Origin: Bacillota bacterium
GTDB lineage: Bacteria > Bacillota > DTU025
Assembly: GCA_003456765.1 (NCBI GenBank)
Contig: DMOT01000017.1
Location: 1-5,619, forward strand
DNA: 5,619 bases
Direction: 5' to 3'
Program-made: the position numbers and the translations under genes
In this document: piece by piece, positions 5,458 to 5,619 of the stretch
Position numbering within the stretch: the first letter of the stretch is position 1
Layout: each line of letters starts with the position of its first letter
Notes under the pieces: model-generated
What the model was told of the DNA's origin: nothing
What the model saw: the letters and a program-made list of their open reading frames with translations, nothing else
Databases searched by the model: none

Positions 5458-5619
5458 ATGAGAAAACGGCTAGAGGGCGTAGTGTGGGCGATCAGGCTCC
5501 TCGTCATGAGGGCTATTGGATGGTTCGTAGTAGCTCGGGACTCTCAGGTCCGCTATATTGGGAGTCACGAAATGCTTCCTCCGCCCCTGAGCCTCGACGA
5601 AGAGACAGTTCTCATGGAG
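5458..5619 (+). CDS. sigE: Sporulation sigma factor SigE precursor, N-terminal part (3' end outside window)
   Basis: Only the first 54 codons are present. Residues 1 to about 31 form a basic/hydrophobic amphipathic stretch (MRKRLEGVVWAIRLLVMRAI at the start), which fits the membrane-associated pro-sequence of pro-SigE. It is followed by RYIGSHEMLPPPLSLDEE (32-49), the counterpart of the Bacillus YYIGGSEALPPPLS segment at the start of the mature sigma factor. Pro-removal by SpoIIGA is expected just before or around YIG (33-35), making the pro-peptide about five residues longer than in B. subtilis. SigE directs early mother-cell transcription after asymmetric septation; that role is family knowledge. 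All core-binding and promoter-recognition regions lie beyond the window. Identity rests on this short stretch plus its place directly after spoIIGA. Confidence 0.92.
   Translation, partial: MRKRLEGVVWAIRLLVMRAIGWFVVARDSQVRYIGSHEMLPPPLSLDEETVLME

Overview
The window reads as chromosomal core DNA from an endospore-forming Firmicute (Bacillota), probably clostridial in the broad sense, with base composition slightly above half G+C by eye. The lineage inference rests on gene content and order: ftsQ/divIB, ftsA and ftsZ at the end of a division-and-cell-wall (dcw) cluster, followed by spoIIGA and sigE. This arrangement occurs only in spore formers. All genes are on the + strand.

Layout. Positions 1-528 hold the C-terminal part of ftsQ. 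A 134-nt gap follows, with a candidate SigH-type promoter (591-620) and the ftsA ribosome site. ftsA (663-1883) and ftsZ (1908-2966) are separated by 24 nt. A stem-loop terminator candidate (3003-3049) closes the division operon. From 2967 to 4548 there is about 1.58 kb with no recognisable gene. spoIIGA (4549-5436) and the start of sigE (5458 to the window edge) follow, 21 nt apart.

How the genes work together. FtsQ, FtsA and FtsZ build the septal ring. FtsZ polymerises, FtsA ties it to the membrane, and FtsQ/DivIB is part of the membrane complex controlling septal wall synthesis. During sporulation the polar septum is the site where SpoIIGA, a membrane aspartic protease, cuts pro-SigE to start the mother-cell programme. 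The window thus joins septum building to the compartment-specific switch that reads the septum.

The most unusual item is in the long gap. Six copies of a near-palindromic box (consensus about GTCTAANNNTTAGAC) are arranged as three plus three in exact mirror symmetry about position 3392, with centre spacings 32/22 and 22/32 bp. They form ungapped inverted arms of about 69 bp, flanked by an 8-bp near-duplication (7 of 8 identical). I read this as a roughly 295-bp non-autonomous mini-element (MITE), most like the multi-site ends of the IS21 family, inserted between the division and sporulation operons. The rest of the gap (3548-4401) holds no gene I can support, only hairpins and short open segments. 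All assignments come from reading the sequence; no database search was run.
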